Of a stretch of DNA of 64,000 bases, positions 1 through 11,235 are shown piece after piece (the stretch's first letter is position 1; every line of letters starts with the position of its first letter). Both the position numbers and the translations under genes were made by a program. The stretch spans positions 54,187,900 through 54,251,899 of the forward strand of contig OZ020268.1 of assembly GCA_963971225.1 (NCBI GenBank). Direction: 5' to 3'. Below the pieces are notes generated by a model. That model did not search any database, was not told the origin of the DNA, and saw nothing but the letters and a program-made list of their open reading frames with translations. Origin of the DNA: Melieria omissa (lineage: Eukaryota > Arthropoda > Insecta > Diptera > Ulidiidae).

Positions 1-928
1 CATTGCCATACTTGACAAATTTCAAAACATAAATAAATATCAGATTATTGAACCAAATCTCGTTTCGTAAAAACATTGACAACTTGAACTTGATTTGATT
101 TATGTTTAATGTAATTTATCAATATTTATCCCGCTAAACGGAATTAAATAAAATAACGCAAAGAATCGCTACAAAGCGACCGCTTACCGTGAATGGCACA
201 ATGAGAATGATTGTTAGCGCTAGCTGGTGTTGGCAACACTGGTACCGACAAAACGAATGGAAGGCGAAGTAAAAAACGCACAATAGACCTTCCGACGGCA
301 CGGCAAATAAAATAAGAAAATACACTATTACGAAAAAGTATTAATATTGTAGACGACCAGGTGGCGCAACGCAAACAATGCGAACAGGCACAATCGGCAG
401 TGCGGGCGCAATTACGTTGAACTCTGATTAGCCAGCAAAATCAGGGGAAAATGGCACCAAGATGATGATGGTGATGACAACACCAGCAGCAGCAACAACA
501 ACAATAGCAGCAACTGTAACAGAAGCAGCAGCACACGAGTAGAGCAGTGTGACCACGAACAATTCCACGACTTATCTCCCATGCAAAGCAGTAAAATATT
601 AGCCGAAAGACACTAAATAGCAGCAGTAGAAAAGCTCAATTGGATTTGGAATAAACGAAACAACGGCCCGCGGGCAGCGCACAGAGCGGATAGTGCGGGC
701 GGACGACCGATAGATTGTCTGGTTGCGAGTGCAAAGCGCTCGCCCACCAAACGCTGCGCTGCCAAACAGCAGTTTGTCAGCGGAAGTCGGCAAACAAACA
801 ACAACGAAACGAAGAGTTTTTAACTGTAGAAGCAGCAACAAAAAACAAAACCACCTAATTAAAATTCAAACAACGCGCAACAGTAAAGCCAACAACGTTC
901 TAAAGTAGCAGCAGCAGCGCGACCAAAC
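1..928. other. Upstream/5' leader region of the myotubularin-like gene
   Basis: No convincing protein is encoded here. From about 470 to 545 and 820 to 925 the sequence is rich in CAG and CAA triplets on the + strand, as is common in untranslated leaders of fly genes. It leads directly to the start codon at 929. I see no clear TATA box, and the transcription start cannot be placed. The short open frames on both strands lack codon-like character. Confidence 0.5.
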
Positions 929-3357
929 ATGGCCAGCATGGCCGACCGGAAGCGAAACACCTTCATGAGCTATGTTGCGCCGCCATCGGGCGATGTAAGT
1001 GGCTGCATCAGCCTGTTAACTCAAGTCAGACTAACGCTTTGATGTTGTTTTGTCCTTTTCAGCTGCAGTATCAAGCTGGCAGCGACGACTGGCTGCCCAG
1101 CGAACTGCGCGACGTCCACCTGGCCAAGCCGCGTCTTTTGCACAGCGAACTGGTGGTAGCATCGGCGCCCGCTTACCTCTACTCCGCCATCATGCCGCCG
1201 CCCTCAGACAGCAGCAGTGACGCCGATATGGCCAAGCAGGCCATTTTCGGTCTGCTGAGTGTGACCAACTTCAAGTTGGCCTTTGTGCCGCTGCAGCGTC
1301 AGACACACCTGACCCAAGAGTCCTATCAGGAGCATCTGTACTTGCAGTGCAACGATGTAACGCTGAACAACATTGACTGTGTCTATCAGCTGGCGGAGGG
1401 CGGTCGTGTGGCGGCGCTGAGCGGTGGCGGCAATCGTCGTAAAAAGCTCGACGCGCAGCAGAAGGTGATGAGCGGTCGCATTACGGCGCTGCACATTGTG
1501 TGCAAGAACTTCCGTCTGCTGAAGTTTGCCTTTCAGCAGTCCAAGGCTGGCCCCGACTACGGCAAGCTAATTGCTTCGGCGTTGGCCCGATTTGCTTATC
1601 CGTCGCGGCACGACCTGAGCTTTGCCTTCTGCTACCGCGAGCCCTACTACTCGACGCTGGCGAAGTCTAGTGTCACCATGTACGCAACGAAGAACGACTG
1701 GGCCCGCGAACTGATACGCTGCGGTGCCAGTGAATGGCAAGTTGTGAGCACCGACAGTTTGCCACAGTTGCAGCATGCACTGCATGCGGCCAAGTACACG
1801 CTGCCGCCGCACTTTGTTGCGCCTAAAAGCTGTACGGTGGAGCGTTTTCTCGATCTGTCGCGTGCATTTTGCGATTCACGTGCCGCATTCTGGGTATACG
1901 GTTACTCCAATGCGTCGCTAGTGCGACTGGCCGAGCTGAGGCCGGCGCTGCAGCAGGACACTAAACTGGAGAACGTGATGCTGGAGCTAGTGCGAAAATG
2001 CGATGAGCGTCGCACACTGAAGCTGTTGCAGCTGACCGATCGGCTGCCCAGTGTGCAAGACGTGCAGCGCGCATACCTTAAGTTTCGACGCCTGTGCACA
2101 CCCGAGACGCCGCAACAGTTTCTGGTGCAGGACGCCAAGTTCCTGACACACGTCGAGAAGTCCAACTGGCTGTTCTACGTGTCGTTGTGCCTGCGTTACT
2201 CGAGTGAGGCTGCCGAGACGCTGCGCAGTGGCACCACATGCGTGCTACAAGAAACCAATGGTCGCGACTTGTGCTGCATTATCTCCAGCCTTACGCAGCT
2301 CATACTGGACCCACTCTACCGCAGCATCGACGGCTTCCAATCGTTAGTGCAGAAGGAGTGGGTGGCGTTGGAGCACCCTTTCCAAACGCGGCTAGGCCAC
2401 GTACGTTCCGAAGCCGCCGAGGAGGAGGAGAGTCCTGTTTTTCTGCTGTTTCTCGATTGCGTGTGGCAGCTACTGCAACAGTTTCCCGACGAGTTTGAAT
2501 ACAGCCAGACCTACCTGACGACGTTGTGGGATTCGTGTTTCCTGCCCACATTCGACACGTTCCAGTTCGACACGGAGGCAGAGCGAGCACGCGCTGTGCG
2601 CGCCCACAATCTGGTGTTGCGCCCCGTCTGGGACTGGGGCGAGCAGTTTGCCGAGAAGGATAAGGTGTTCTTCACCAACCCGTTCTACCAGCGTCAGCGG
2701 CAGGAGCAGCAAACGCGGCGCTCGGTGGCCATACCGGCCAACGCAATCATGCTGCCTGGTATGGCGCAACTGTCGTCGCAGCTGTCTGCGCATCGTGCCG
2801 CAGCGCAACAGCACCGTTTCACCGCCATCAATCCGCAGCTGTTTGTGACGCAGTCGACCATACCGAAGGATCGCTACCTCGATCCGCAGCACCGCATGAC
2901 CGATCTGGCCATTTGGGAGCAGTGCTACTATCGCTGGATGCCCATATTGGAGATCAAGCGCGGCGGCTTTCCCCAAATAGATCTGCAACAGCGACTGCTC
3001 CTGAGCAACATTTCGAAGCTGCAGCGATGTCTAGAGTTGCAGGAGTTTGACGATTTGCCAGATGTGTACTATGAGACCACCGGCGAAACCCGACCGAGCA
3101 CCGAAAGCATAACAACGGCGACAGCGACGACGAATAAGCGCCACAGTGTCGAAATGATTGACGGAGTGGAGCGACGCCGCAAATCGCTGCCACCGGCCGC
3201 AGCGAATGGCATCAGCGGCACGCTGCTGCCGGCCATCTCGTCCTTCTTCCCCTTCAGCATCAACAGCGGCGAAACAGAGCAGCTGATTAATATACTGACC
3301 AACAGCAACGAATTCCTGCTGGAGGGCTCGTTCATGGAGCGGCTATCGATGGTATAG
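929..3357 (+). CDS. Myotubularin-related pseudophosphatase (MTMR10/12-like)
   Basis: Two coding exons, 929-994 and 1063-3357, are joined in phase 0 across a 68-bp GT-AG intron (gtaagt donor, ttttcag acceptor) to give about 786 aa. The start is the first ATG of exon 1, in the context ccaaacATGg; a second ATG lies three codons later. The N-terminal part (about 25-200) reads like a PH-GRAM domain. The middle (about 270-590) has myotubularin signatures such as SNWLFYVSLCLRYSS, YRSIDGFQSLVQKEW and SPVFLLFLDCVWQLLQQFP. At the phosphatase loop the line VLQETNGRDL stands where active members have VHCSDGWDRT, so the catalytic Cys is Gln418 and the loop Arg is Asp424. It should bind but not hydrolyse 3-phosphoinositides and probably partners an active myotubularin, as known for MTMR10-12 relatives. 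The C-terminal 100 residues are Ser/Thr-rich. Recognition is by motif, and the exact orthologue is uncertain. Confidence 0.9.
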
Positions 3358-5762
3358 TGCGCCGCTCTGTCGCACGGTGTGTCATATGGATAAGTGTTGA
3401 TTAGTGTGTTAGGAACATGACCGCTATCCCCCCTACGTCGTCGTTGCCTCTTTAACCGTCTATAACGAGGGCTTCAAACTGTATCAAAAACCATATTTTT
3501 GGCTGGGTGAGTTCCAAGAGCAGAGAAAACAAAGTTGAGTTACAGTTTGGCTCAATGCGCAAAAGAAATTGATTTCTTATTTAATAGTTGCTGCCGCCCA
3601 ATGCAGGTTGTATGGCACAGCCGTTATAGCTGCTTTGGGATACGTTGTCATATCAATCTTTTTGTGTGGCTAGATTGAAAAAACTTCTTCGGGATACGTT
3701 GCCACAAAGTTGCTGTAACAATTTGCCAATTTTATAAAATGTCAATGCCGTCACATAGTCTGCACTCGTTCCCAGCTACAAAGCAATGGAATTTAGAGCC
3801 GTTAATCAAATACTTTCATTCCCAAGCGCGCAAATGTTGGGCCTGTTCCGGACAAAAGTTGAACAAAACACAACATATTAAATCCATTACACGCAAAACA
3901 CAGTCCCTTACCAAATTTCTACTAACCAAATTTCAATGTGCATATTACATATCTTCAATCACTTCTTTGACCTTGTGACATGCGTAACGCCTTACACGGA
4001 ATATGTCCCACAATTTCCAAAATTTGTACCCAATATGAGAAAAAAATAGTATTAATTTTTTTTATTAAATTTTGTTTGCCGTTTATCTGCTGAATTTATG
4101 CAATGAACCTAAGCAAGAAAATATTTTCAAAATTTGTTTTTTACATGCAAAAAGCAATTCATTATATGTAGATATACAAATACATTATATACATTAATTT
4201 ATAGAGCAGTTTTATACGCTACTTTTAAATCGAGGCAGTTATGTTGGGCGTAGAATTAACGTTATGTACGCGTTTATTTAGATACCTACGTTGCTACGTA
4301 GGAATGGCAAAAATGTTACTTGCCTTAAGTCGTTTTTGTATACATCTGCTCTGTGTGTTAACTCTTTCTTTGGTATTTTGTCTAATAGTTCAAATGCGGC
4401 TTACACAAATTCCACAGCCGGAAGTTAAGTGCTGCAGTCGTATTGTCCAAGCGGAGTGGACTAGAGTGGATTAGTTGTAATCGTTTGAAACTGTGGCTAA
4501 CTGGGCGATATGCCAGTTGCATATATTGTTTTCCTTCTTTTTTAATTAAAATCGCAATCAAATCCAAAAATTGAAAGTAATTAAATAGAATTGAAAATGT
4601 TTTTGCGCAATGCGTTCGTGATTTTGTATATGAATGTCGATAAACGCATATACAAACCCATATACATATATATATACATATTTATTATTATATTTAGTTA
4701 CCATGTATACATGCAAAAATGTATAAATTAAACTAAACAAGTGAATGAGTAAATGAATACATTTAATGTATAAACATTAGTATAGGATGAATTAAAAATA
4801 AAATAAAGTGGAGTTATACAGAATGATTGGGACGTTTCAATGTGCACTATAAGTGGAAATATTGGCAGAGTGACTGTAATGAGATGCGATCAATATTTCT
4901 GGATCTGGTGAAGTGCAAATGATCTGTTCGAAATATTAGATCTAAGTATAAATGTATTCGAATTTTTGTTTGATGTAGAACATAGGTTCCATTGTTGTGG
5001 TTTGAATTTGTGTAATTGAGATTGTAGAACGGACTACAATCTTAAAACTTTGTTCAGATATTTTGACTGCTAGAAAAACCTTAACTAAGTCGCACGTAAG
5101 TACATAGTACAGTGTTGTTATATACAGTTAAAAAGTAAATAATGCCAAAATCTGAAGAAAATTAATTTAATATAAATCCTTTCGAATTGAAACTATTCTA
5201 AGGATCAACGAAAAAATGTGTTCTTGAGACCAAAGAAGATTCAGACGTCCACTAAGTAGCATGTTGCCAGATGGCGAAGTTAATTTGTATTAAGTCCTTT
5301 AAAGGCATTTATTTTTATGAAGCCAAGAAAAGTATTGGTTTCATTGCGGTTCAATTTTTTTTAGAAGTTAGGTTAGTTAGAATGAGAAGGTTAGCTGGGT
5401 AGGCAGATAGCGGCGATTGCGAAGGGAGAGAGAGAGAAAATTTAGTAGTAATGCTAAACAGTAAACAGTAAAAAAAATAATAAAAAGTTTTCAATACTAA
5501 AAATGAAAGTAGTTTAACCAAAAAGTTAATCTCGAATTCTACTTTAATGCGTATCTTTACTGTTCAAAATACTGCATTCAATTTTTTGTAAATGGTTGGC
5601 AGCGCTAACGCCATTATTCAATTTCAGCGGTAACCGTTATTTTGTAGTTTCCGTTTTCTGCACTTTCACTTGTGCGTGCAACGTGGCTGCTCAGCATTGA
5701 TAATTGCAAAGTGGAAAATACTTTTCCTTGTTGGACAAAATTCTATTCACGCTCTCTGTGCC
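3358..5762. other. Intergenic spacer, AT-rich
   Basis: The first few hundred bases should be 3' UTR of the myotubularin-like gene. No AATAAA lies close to the stop, and the first good candidates are near 4795-4805. The remainder is AT-rich with short open frames that look random. A GA-rich stretch sits at about 5421-5440 and a short (TA)n run at about 4660-4690. No transposon ends were recognised. Confidence 0.4.
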
Positions 5763-6017
5763 ATGGAAAGCAATAAACCAACAACAAACCAACGTCGTCG
5801 CCGCCGTCCGCCAGTGCAACCGGAAATATTGCGACACAGCGTGGCCCTATCGATATCCACTATCATGTCGCAAATGTTGTTTCAGGAGAATCAGGCCCGT
5901 TGTATGCAACTGTTGCAAATCAACGATCTTTCGGAAGCCTATGCAAAAATAATGATGTTGCTAGTCAAAATCGATGAAGATAAGCTGAAACGTAAACGAC
6001 CAACTAAGCGAAATTGA
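5763..6017 (+). CDS. Small basic protein, 84 aa, function unknown (tentative gene)
   Basis: An ATG in a good context (tgccATGg) opens an 84-codon frame ending in TGA at 6015. The protein begins with a hydrophilic stretch containing the run RRRRRPP (about residues 10-16). A probably helical segment of about 45 residues follows, containing LRHSVALSISTIMSQMLFQE and KIMMLLVKIDEDKLKRKRP, and the protein ends in a basic tail. The frame stays open upstream to about 5670, but no ATG precedes 5763. It lies in the same orientation as the upstream myotubularin-like gene and tail-to-tail with Grx5. I do not recognise a family. A possible splice acceptor (caatttcag) at about 5621-5629 suggests a non-coding upstream exon. 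It could be a chance frame: the only support is length, start context and amphipathic composition. Confidence 0.42.
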   Translation: MESNKPTTNQRRRRRPPVQPEILRHSVALSISTIMSQMLFQENQARCMQLLQINDLSEAYAKIMMLLVKIDEDKLKRKRPTKRN

Positions 6018-6779
6018 TGGATGTGGAAAGTGAGAAACGATAGTAAAGAAGTTAGCTGAGAATATGAATTACTAAAGTACTGAAGCTATTGAAATTTTTT
6101 TAAATTTAGTGAAGTCAAATATACGAGTCGTAAGTCGTAACATAAATTTCTGATTCTCAACTAACTAAAGATTTCTCATCATTAGTTCACGTTTGATGTG
6201 AGGTTAAGTTTTTGAAGCAATCGTTTTAATTGGACGCTCATTAGATCAATTTTGATGTGTCGTTCAGATTTTGAAGCGGTTTTTTAGTTAGTGCCTCACG
6301 TATGTGAATTATTTGTATTTAATTTCAGCAGCATTAATTATATTTTGACCACATTTCTTTCAGGAAACTGTGGATTAATCATTATTTAATCATCAGTTTA
6401 CTTTGGTTGCATCATTAAGAGTGCTTTCATCAACACTTAATTAACAAAAGACATCACGAATCATGAATTTCCGTATGAATTAGGATTTGAACTTGGAGTA
6501 TGCGGTAATCTCAAACAGTATAACCATAATTTAATGTATCAGAAATCAAATGTATCAAGTATCCAATATTTATCTTTTCTTTAATATACTAAAACTTTAA
6601 ATTATGTAAGCCACTCTGAATAAAACTCCTTCATCTCAGATTTTAGCCTGAAATATCGCACAATTTTTGTAATTATTTAATTTACTCATAACATCGGCAA
6701 AACGCATTGCACAAACACACTAAATATAAGTCTTAATAAAGTTTCCGAAAATATGAAAAAACACCAACAACGATTCAGT
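6018..6779. other. Spacer between the small ORF and Grx5 (convergent 3' regions)
   Basis: AT-rich sequence with no coding signal. It should hold the 3' UTRs of the + strand small ORF and of the - strand Grx5 gene. AATAAA-like signals on the + strand occur near 6618 and 6734. No mobile element ends were seen. Confidence 0.4.
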
Positions 6780-7347
6780 TTACTTTGGATCGTTCTTCTC
6801 GGCTGCTTCGGCCACCTTCAGCAGCTCAGACTTGATGCCGATTTTCTGTAACTCCTCAATCAGATCGCCGCTTTGATGCATTTCCAGCAAAATGTCGCAA
6901 CCGCCTACGAATTCACCATTAATAAACACCTGCGGTATGGTGGGCCAATCGGTGAAGTCTTTGATACCTGACAGTGAATAACACCAATTAATATTGCGAC
7001 AATAACAAATGCAGAGTGCTGATTGCTTTCCTACCCTGTCGCAACTCATCGTTGGCCAGTACATCGTGCGCGTCGTACTGCACGCCATGCATGCGCAGTA
7101 TCTGCACCACAGCATTGCTGAAGCCACAGCGTGGCGCCGACGGATTACCTTTCATGAAAACCACAACCTTGTTGGACTTGACCAGTTGGTGCAGTGTGTT
7201 CTTATCGATTGTGTTATTGTCGCCTTCGCTGCCACTGCCCGCCGTGGTGGGTGCGGAGCCGCTGCCGCTGTAAAGGCGCGCCAGCGCGATGCGTTGCGCC
7301 GCGGCGCCTTGTCGCAGTACTTGACGAAAAATGGAAAACGCGGCCAT
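6780..7347 (-). CDS. Grx5: Glutaredoxin-5, mitochondrial monothiol CGFS glutaredoxin
   Basis: Two exons on the - strand, 7347-7035 and 6967-6780, are spliced by a 67-bp intron (gtagga donor, gtcag acceptor) that restores the reading R-Q-G-I-K-D-F, giving 166 aa. The first 25-40 residues are basic and Ala/Arg/Ser-rich, fitting a mitochondrial presequence. The family hallmarks are all present: [12 protein letters not shown] with the single active Cys74, the DWPTIPQVF segment (111-119) for glutathione contact, and GGCD at 126-129. Monothiol CGFS glutaredoxins transfer [2Fe-2S] clusters in the mitochondrial Fe-S assembly pathway. The length matches animal GLRX5. The gene is divergent from GPN1 with 320 bp between start codons. 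No defect is seen. Confidence 0.96.
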
Positions 7348-7667
7348 TACAAATGTGAACTTACTTAAGTTTGCGCTCGGCTTTTGTTAAATAACAGCGA
7401 GCGATTCGGACAAGTGCGCAGCTCGGAGAATTTGGTAAAAATTTTCAAGAGACAACAGCTGATGTCAGGCAGCACAGCTGACATGTTGCGGATATCCGAA
7501 CAGCTGTTTGTTGTCACTATGGTTGTCACATTGCAGCGTGTTGCCGGCGAAGCCAAAAACAAACGAAAGGCCGAGAAGTAACACGCACTTGTGAAATAAT
7601 CGGAATTTTGTGTACTTTTCCCGAAAATACTCCAATTTGTAAATTCGGACTGCGCAAAGCAGCGACA
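7348..7667. promoter_or_regulatory. Shared bidirectional promoter region of Grx5 and GPN1
   Basis: These 320 bases separate the two divergent start codons and must contain both promoters and leaders. Three CAGCTG E-boxes occur within 51 bp, at 7456-7461, 7475-7480 and 7501-7506. CAGCTG is one of the core-promoter-enriched motifs of fly housekeeping genes. A segment containing tgtcac elements (7514-7531) follows. No TATA box is evident, as expected for housekeeping genes. Confidence 0.6.
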
Positions 7668-9333
7668 ATGGCCGGCACCAGTGCAGCAGGCAATGCAGCG
7701 TCAGCGCCAATAGGGGCGGAGTACGAACCGCAGTCCGCACCGATTTGCATGATTGTGTTGGGCATGGCGGGTTCGGGCAAGACCACATTTGTGCAGAAGC
7801 TGACACAGCTCTCCTTCAGGCATTACAAGCCGTATGTGATCAATCTGGATCCGGCCTGCCGCGAGACACCCTACCACGCCAACATCGACATACGCGACAC
7901 GGTCAACTACAAAGAGGTGATGAAGCAGTACAAGCTGGGCCCCAATGGCGGCATTGTTACTTCGCTCAATCTGTTTGCCACGAAATTCGAGAAAGTGGTC
8001 GAGTTGATACGACGCGCCGGACAGCAGGGACACAAGTGGTGCATTATTGATACGCCCGGCCAGATTGAGGTGTTCACGTGGTCTGCATCGGGTACCATTA
8101 TCACTGAAGCACTAGCCACCATGTTTCCCACCGTGGTGGTGTATGTGATGGATGTGGTGCGCTCGGTGAGTCCCACAACGTTCATGTCCAACATGCTGTA
8201 CGCCTGTTCCATACTGTACAAAGCGCGACTGCCGTTCATTGTCGCTTTGAATAAGGTGAGCGCTTTGAGTATGGAAAGTCATTAAAATAACACTTGTTAC
8301 TCTCCATAGATCGATGTGCAGGATCATGATTTTGCAGTTGAATGGATGACAGACTTTGAGGCTTTCCAGGAGGCGCTCGAAAAAGAGCAAAGTTACATTA
8401 GCAACTTGACGCGCACAATGTCGCTGACTTTGGATGAGTTTTATAGAAATCTGAAAACGTGTGGAATGTCATCAAAGACCGGTATTGGATTTGATCGTTT
8501 CTTCGATTTGGTGGCCGATGCTGCCAAGGAGTATGAGAGGTACAGAAATATAAATATTTATTCTACATTAAAAAAATTGAATTTGCATACAATTCTAAAT
8601 CGTATTTTTTTAGTGACTACAAAGCAGAATACAATAAATTGCGAAGCGAAAAATTAAAAGCGCTAGAAGAGCAAAAGGAGCAAAAATTGGCAGAGATTGC
8701 AAAGAGCTCAGGCGCAGGCACTGAAGTTCCACTGACGGGCTTTATCGATCAGGTATAAAGAGTTTTTGAGTTGAGTAAAGTACGCCTAGGCTAAGGTAAT
8801 TCGAATATGTATGTAGTGGCACACACAGGATTTCCTTGGGAGAAAGCGGAAGATGTTCTGTACACAACTGGTCCAATAGAATTTGAAACATATTTTCCAC
8901 ATAAAATGTTTATAACAGAGATTTGTAAGCAAAGCCCTTAAAGCTCAAAACCCTCTTGTATGCACCAGTGTGTGTAGTAGTATAGGTGCAACAGTCTTTA
9001 ATTTGACATGAGTTCAGAATATCTGAAGATTTTTGTACTGGCAATATTTTTCGACAGTTGGGGTTAGATTAGAAAATTGAAAATCTTCATAAATGTGGTG
9101 CATGTGTTTTAAATATTCTTGTTGTTTATTTTTCCTTTTAGGTACCCACTGGACGTGATCTGTCGGATATATACCTCAAACATCCAGGCAATGAAAGCTC
9201 CGAAGATGAAGAGGGGCACGAAGAAGAAGCGCCTACATTCAATGAAGACCCCATTGAAGAACAGAATTTCAATCAGTTTGTACAAAAACATAAAGACGCG
9301 CTCAAGGAAAAAATTAATAAAAATGAAAAATAA
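7668..9333 (+). CDS. GPN1: GPN-loop GTPase 1 (RNA polymerase II assembly/import factor)
   Basis: Four exons, 7668-8255, 8310-8539, 8614-8752 and 9142-9333, join through GT-AG introns of 54, 74 and 389 bp to give 382 aa, close to the usual length of about 375. The P-loop GMAGSGKT is at 32-39, the GPN insertion loop LGPNGG at 90-95, and the Walker B/G3 motif DTPGQ at 128-132. The NKxD guanine-specificity motif NKID (195-198) is split exactly by intron 1. The C-terminal tail is acidic then lysine-rich ([13 protein letters not shown]), as in the family. GPN1 pairs with GPN3 and helps assemble and import RNA polymerase II into the nucleus. The start is the first ATG of the frame with a plausible context; the frame extends upstream without an ATG. 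All motifs look intact. Confidence 0.95.
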
Positions 9334-9371
9334 AGTAAACAAGTGGTTTTGTATTTGTTACTTTTTTAAGA

Positions 9372-9377
9372 AATAAA
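9372..9377 (+). terminator. Poly(A) signal AATAAA of GPN1
   Basis: A canonical AATAAA lies 39 bp after the GPN1 stop codon, the expected spacing for a compact 3' UTR. Many further AATAAA-like hexamers follow in the A-rich block, so the exact cleavage site is not determinable. Confidence 0.5.
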
Positions 9378-9414
9378 TTTGAGCTCATAAATAAGAAGTT
9401 TAAATATATGTAAA

Positions 9415-9620
9415 TGAAATAAAATGTCATAAAATAAAATAAAAAAAAAAATAAATTAATTAAGAAATAAAATGAAAAAAAAAATAAATAAATAAAACAA
9501 AATAATATAAAATAAAATAAAAAAATAAAATAAAATAAAACAAAATAAAATAAATTAAAATGAAATAAAATAAACTAAAATAAACTAAAATACAATAAAA
9601 TAATATAATACATATATAAC
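9415..9620. repeat. A-rich degenerate (AAAAT)n/(AAATA)n low-complexity block
   Basis: About 200 bases consist almost only of AAAAT, AAATA and close variants with occasional C or G, for example repeated ataaaataaaat. It looks like a decayed pentanucleotide microsatellite. It lies directly downstream of GPN1 and could be an expanded poly(A)-type tail, but no retroelement body is recognisable beside it. Confidence 0.7.
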
Positions 9621-11145
9621 ACAAAATATAATAAAAAATGTATAAGAATCTTAAAAATATAATTTTAAAATTCTCTAATTGAATTAACGTACACCATGTA
9701 TTTTTCTTTCAAGTATGTAGAATTTATTGATGATTTCATTTCAGTGATTTGCAGGCGCTTTCATTTCATTTCTTACTCTGTTTTTGTTTTTGTTTAAATT
9801 AAGTCATTAATGTAATCCAAGTATATATTTGCTTATAAGCTAATTAAATATATATTATCATAATTGTAATAATAATAAATATGTAGCTATATCCAATGTT
9901 TTTTTCCTTACACGTTTTATTTTTATGATTTTTTTTGTTATATTGTGTGTGTATATAGAGTGCTGTATGGCGTATGCAATGTAAATATTGTTGTTGTTTA
10001 TATATTCGGTTTATCTGTTCTACCGCGATGCTGTCGCTTTACAATGTAATAAACGTTTCTGTCAAACTATCAACTAATATGTTAAAGGTTCTGTATTAGA
10101 AAAAGCGGCAAATATAAATGATACATTTTTCATGTTGCATTTCAAGTAATATTTGCAATTTGTTGTGTTTTGTTGTATTTGTGTTAACAATTAGGTAACC
10201 ATTTGCTTTTATATAGCTAGTAGGTGATATAAACGGCTTCTTTTGTAGTATTTGTAGCATTTTAACAAGCAAGAAACATTCAATATATAGCAAGTGAGTT
10301 GCACTTCTCTATGACATGCTGGTGTATGGCTAAACATTTATTGTTAATCGTTTTGTCGTTTGGGCGTAAATTTACTGTAGATTAATGTTATTCAAAAGTA
10401 TTGTAAATTAATTTATATGTGTGTTGGGTTACATGGTTGTTTAGGTAGGAGTTTTTGTAATTGTGTAGGTAATGCACTGAAGCAGGAAGTGAGTTGAAGG
10501 AACTGGTGAATTGAAAAAATCAGCTCTTGAAACAATGAGAAGGTGGGAAAGCCTAATAGTCTGCTATATTACAATGACATTGATCATCTTACAGAAATAC
10601 TTTTTTATGTTGTACACTTTCTTAGCACACTTTTAGGCTGACTGATAAACGCTGACTGCGAGTCATTGTCTGTGACTTTTGTGCGTAGCGAATTAGAATT
10701 TGACAAAATTATTTCTTAATTAAGGTTTAAAAATTGATTTCTGCATTGTTAATAACTGCGCCTAAATTGTATTGCAAAAAAATTAAAGAAAAATAATATT
10801 TTTCTTAGCGACATAGTTTAAGTTACATTGTACATTAAAAATCCATAATGCATTTTTTTATTGTACATTAGTAGTCAGTAGTAAGTGTTAGTAGGTCTGA
10901 GTCAAACGTAGCGTTTCGCGTAGATGCTTCAGCTTTAACTTATTGTACACTTTGCTGTAGGCAGTATCAAAACTTGAGGTGGTGTTTGATAGTTGAGAAA
11001 GTGTAGACGTTGTAGTAGTTTTTCAGCGAAATGCAATTTTTGTAATCATACAAATATTTATTAGTGTGTCTGGCGGGGTATGTTGGAAGTGTGTTTCGGA
11101 AGAGCGGCAAAAAAACTATAAACAGTGGTTCAGCTAAATACTTAG
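9621..11145. other. AT-rich spacer
   Basis: No open frame of interest was found on either strand. The T- and G-rich composition on the + strand over 9700-11050 would fit the 3' UTR or intron of a - strand transcript, but nothing proves it. Confidence 0.35.
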
Positions 11146-11235
11146 TTAACCCTTTCAGTCACAATGTCCAATATATTGGACTACAGCCCATACAATTCAT
11201 ACAGCCCGGTTTATTTTCATGTCGGAAAGGGTTAA
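11146..11235. mobile_element. TTAA-flanked mini inverted-repeat element, piggyBac-type
   Basis: An 82-bp unit (11150-11231) is bounded on both sides by TTAA. Its ends are inverted repeats: left CCCTTTCAGTCA, right (reverse complement) CCCTTTCCGACA, 10 of 12 matching. TTAA target duplications followed by CCC are the signature of the piggyBac superfamily. The interior holds a 16-bp perfect palindrome, GTCCAATATATTGGAC, at about 11165-11180. It is too short to encode anything and would be a non-autonomous MITE. The whole block lies in very AT-rich DNA, which makes its sharp GC-containing ends stand out. Confidence 0.6.
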
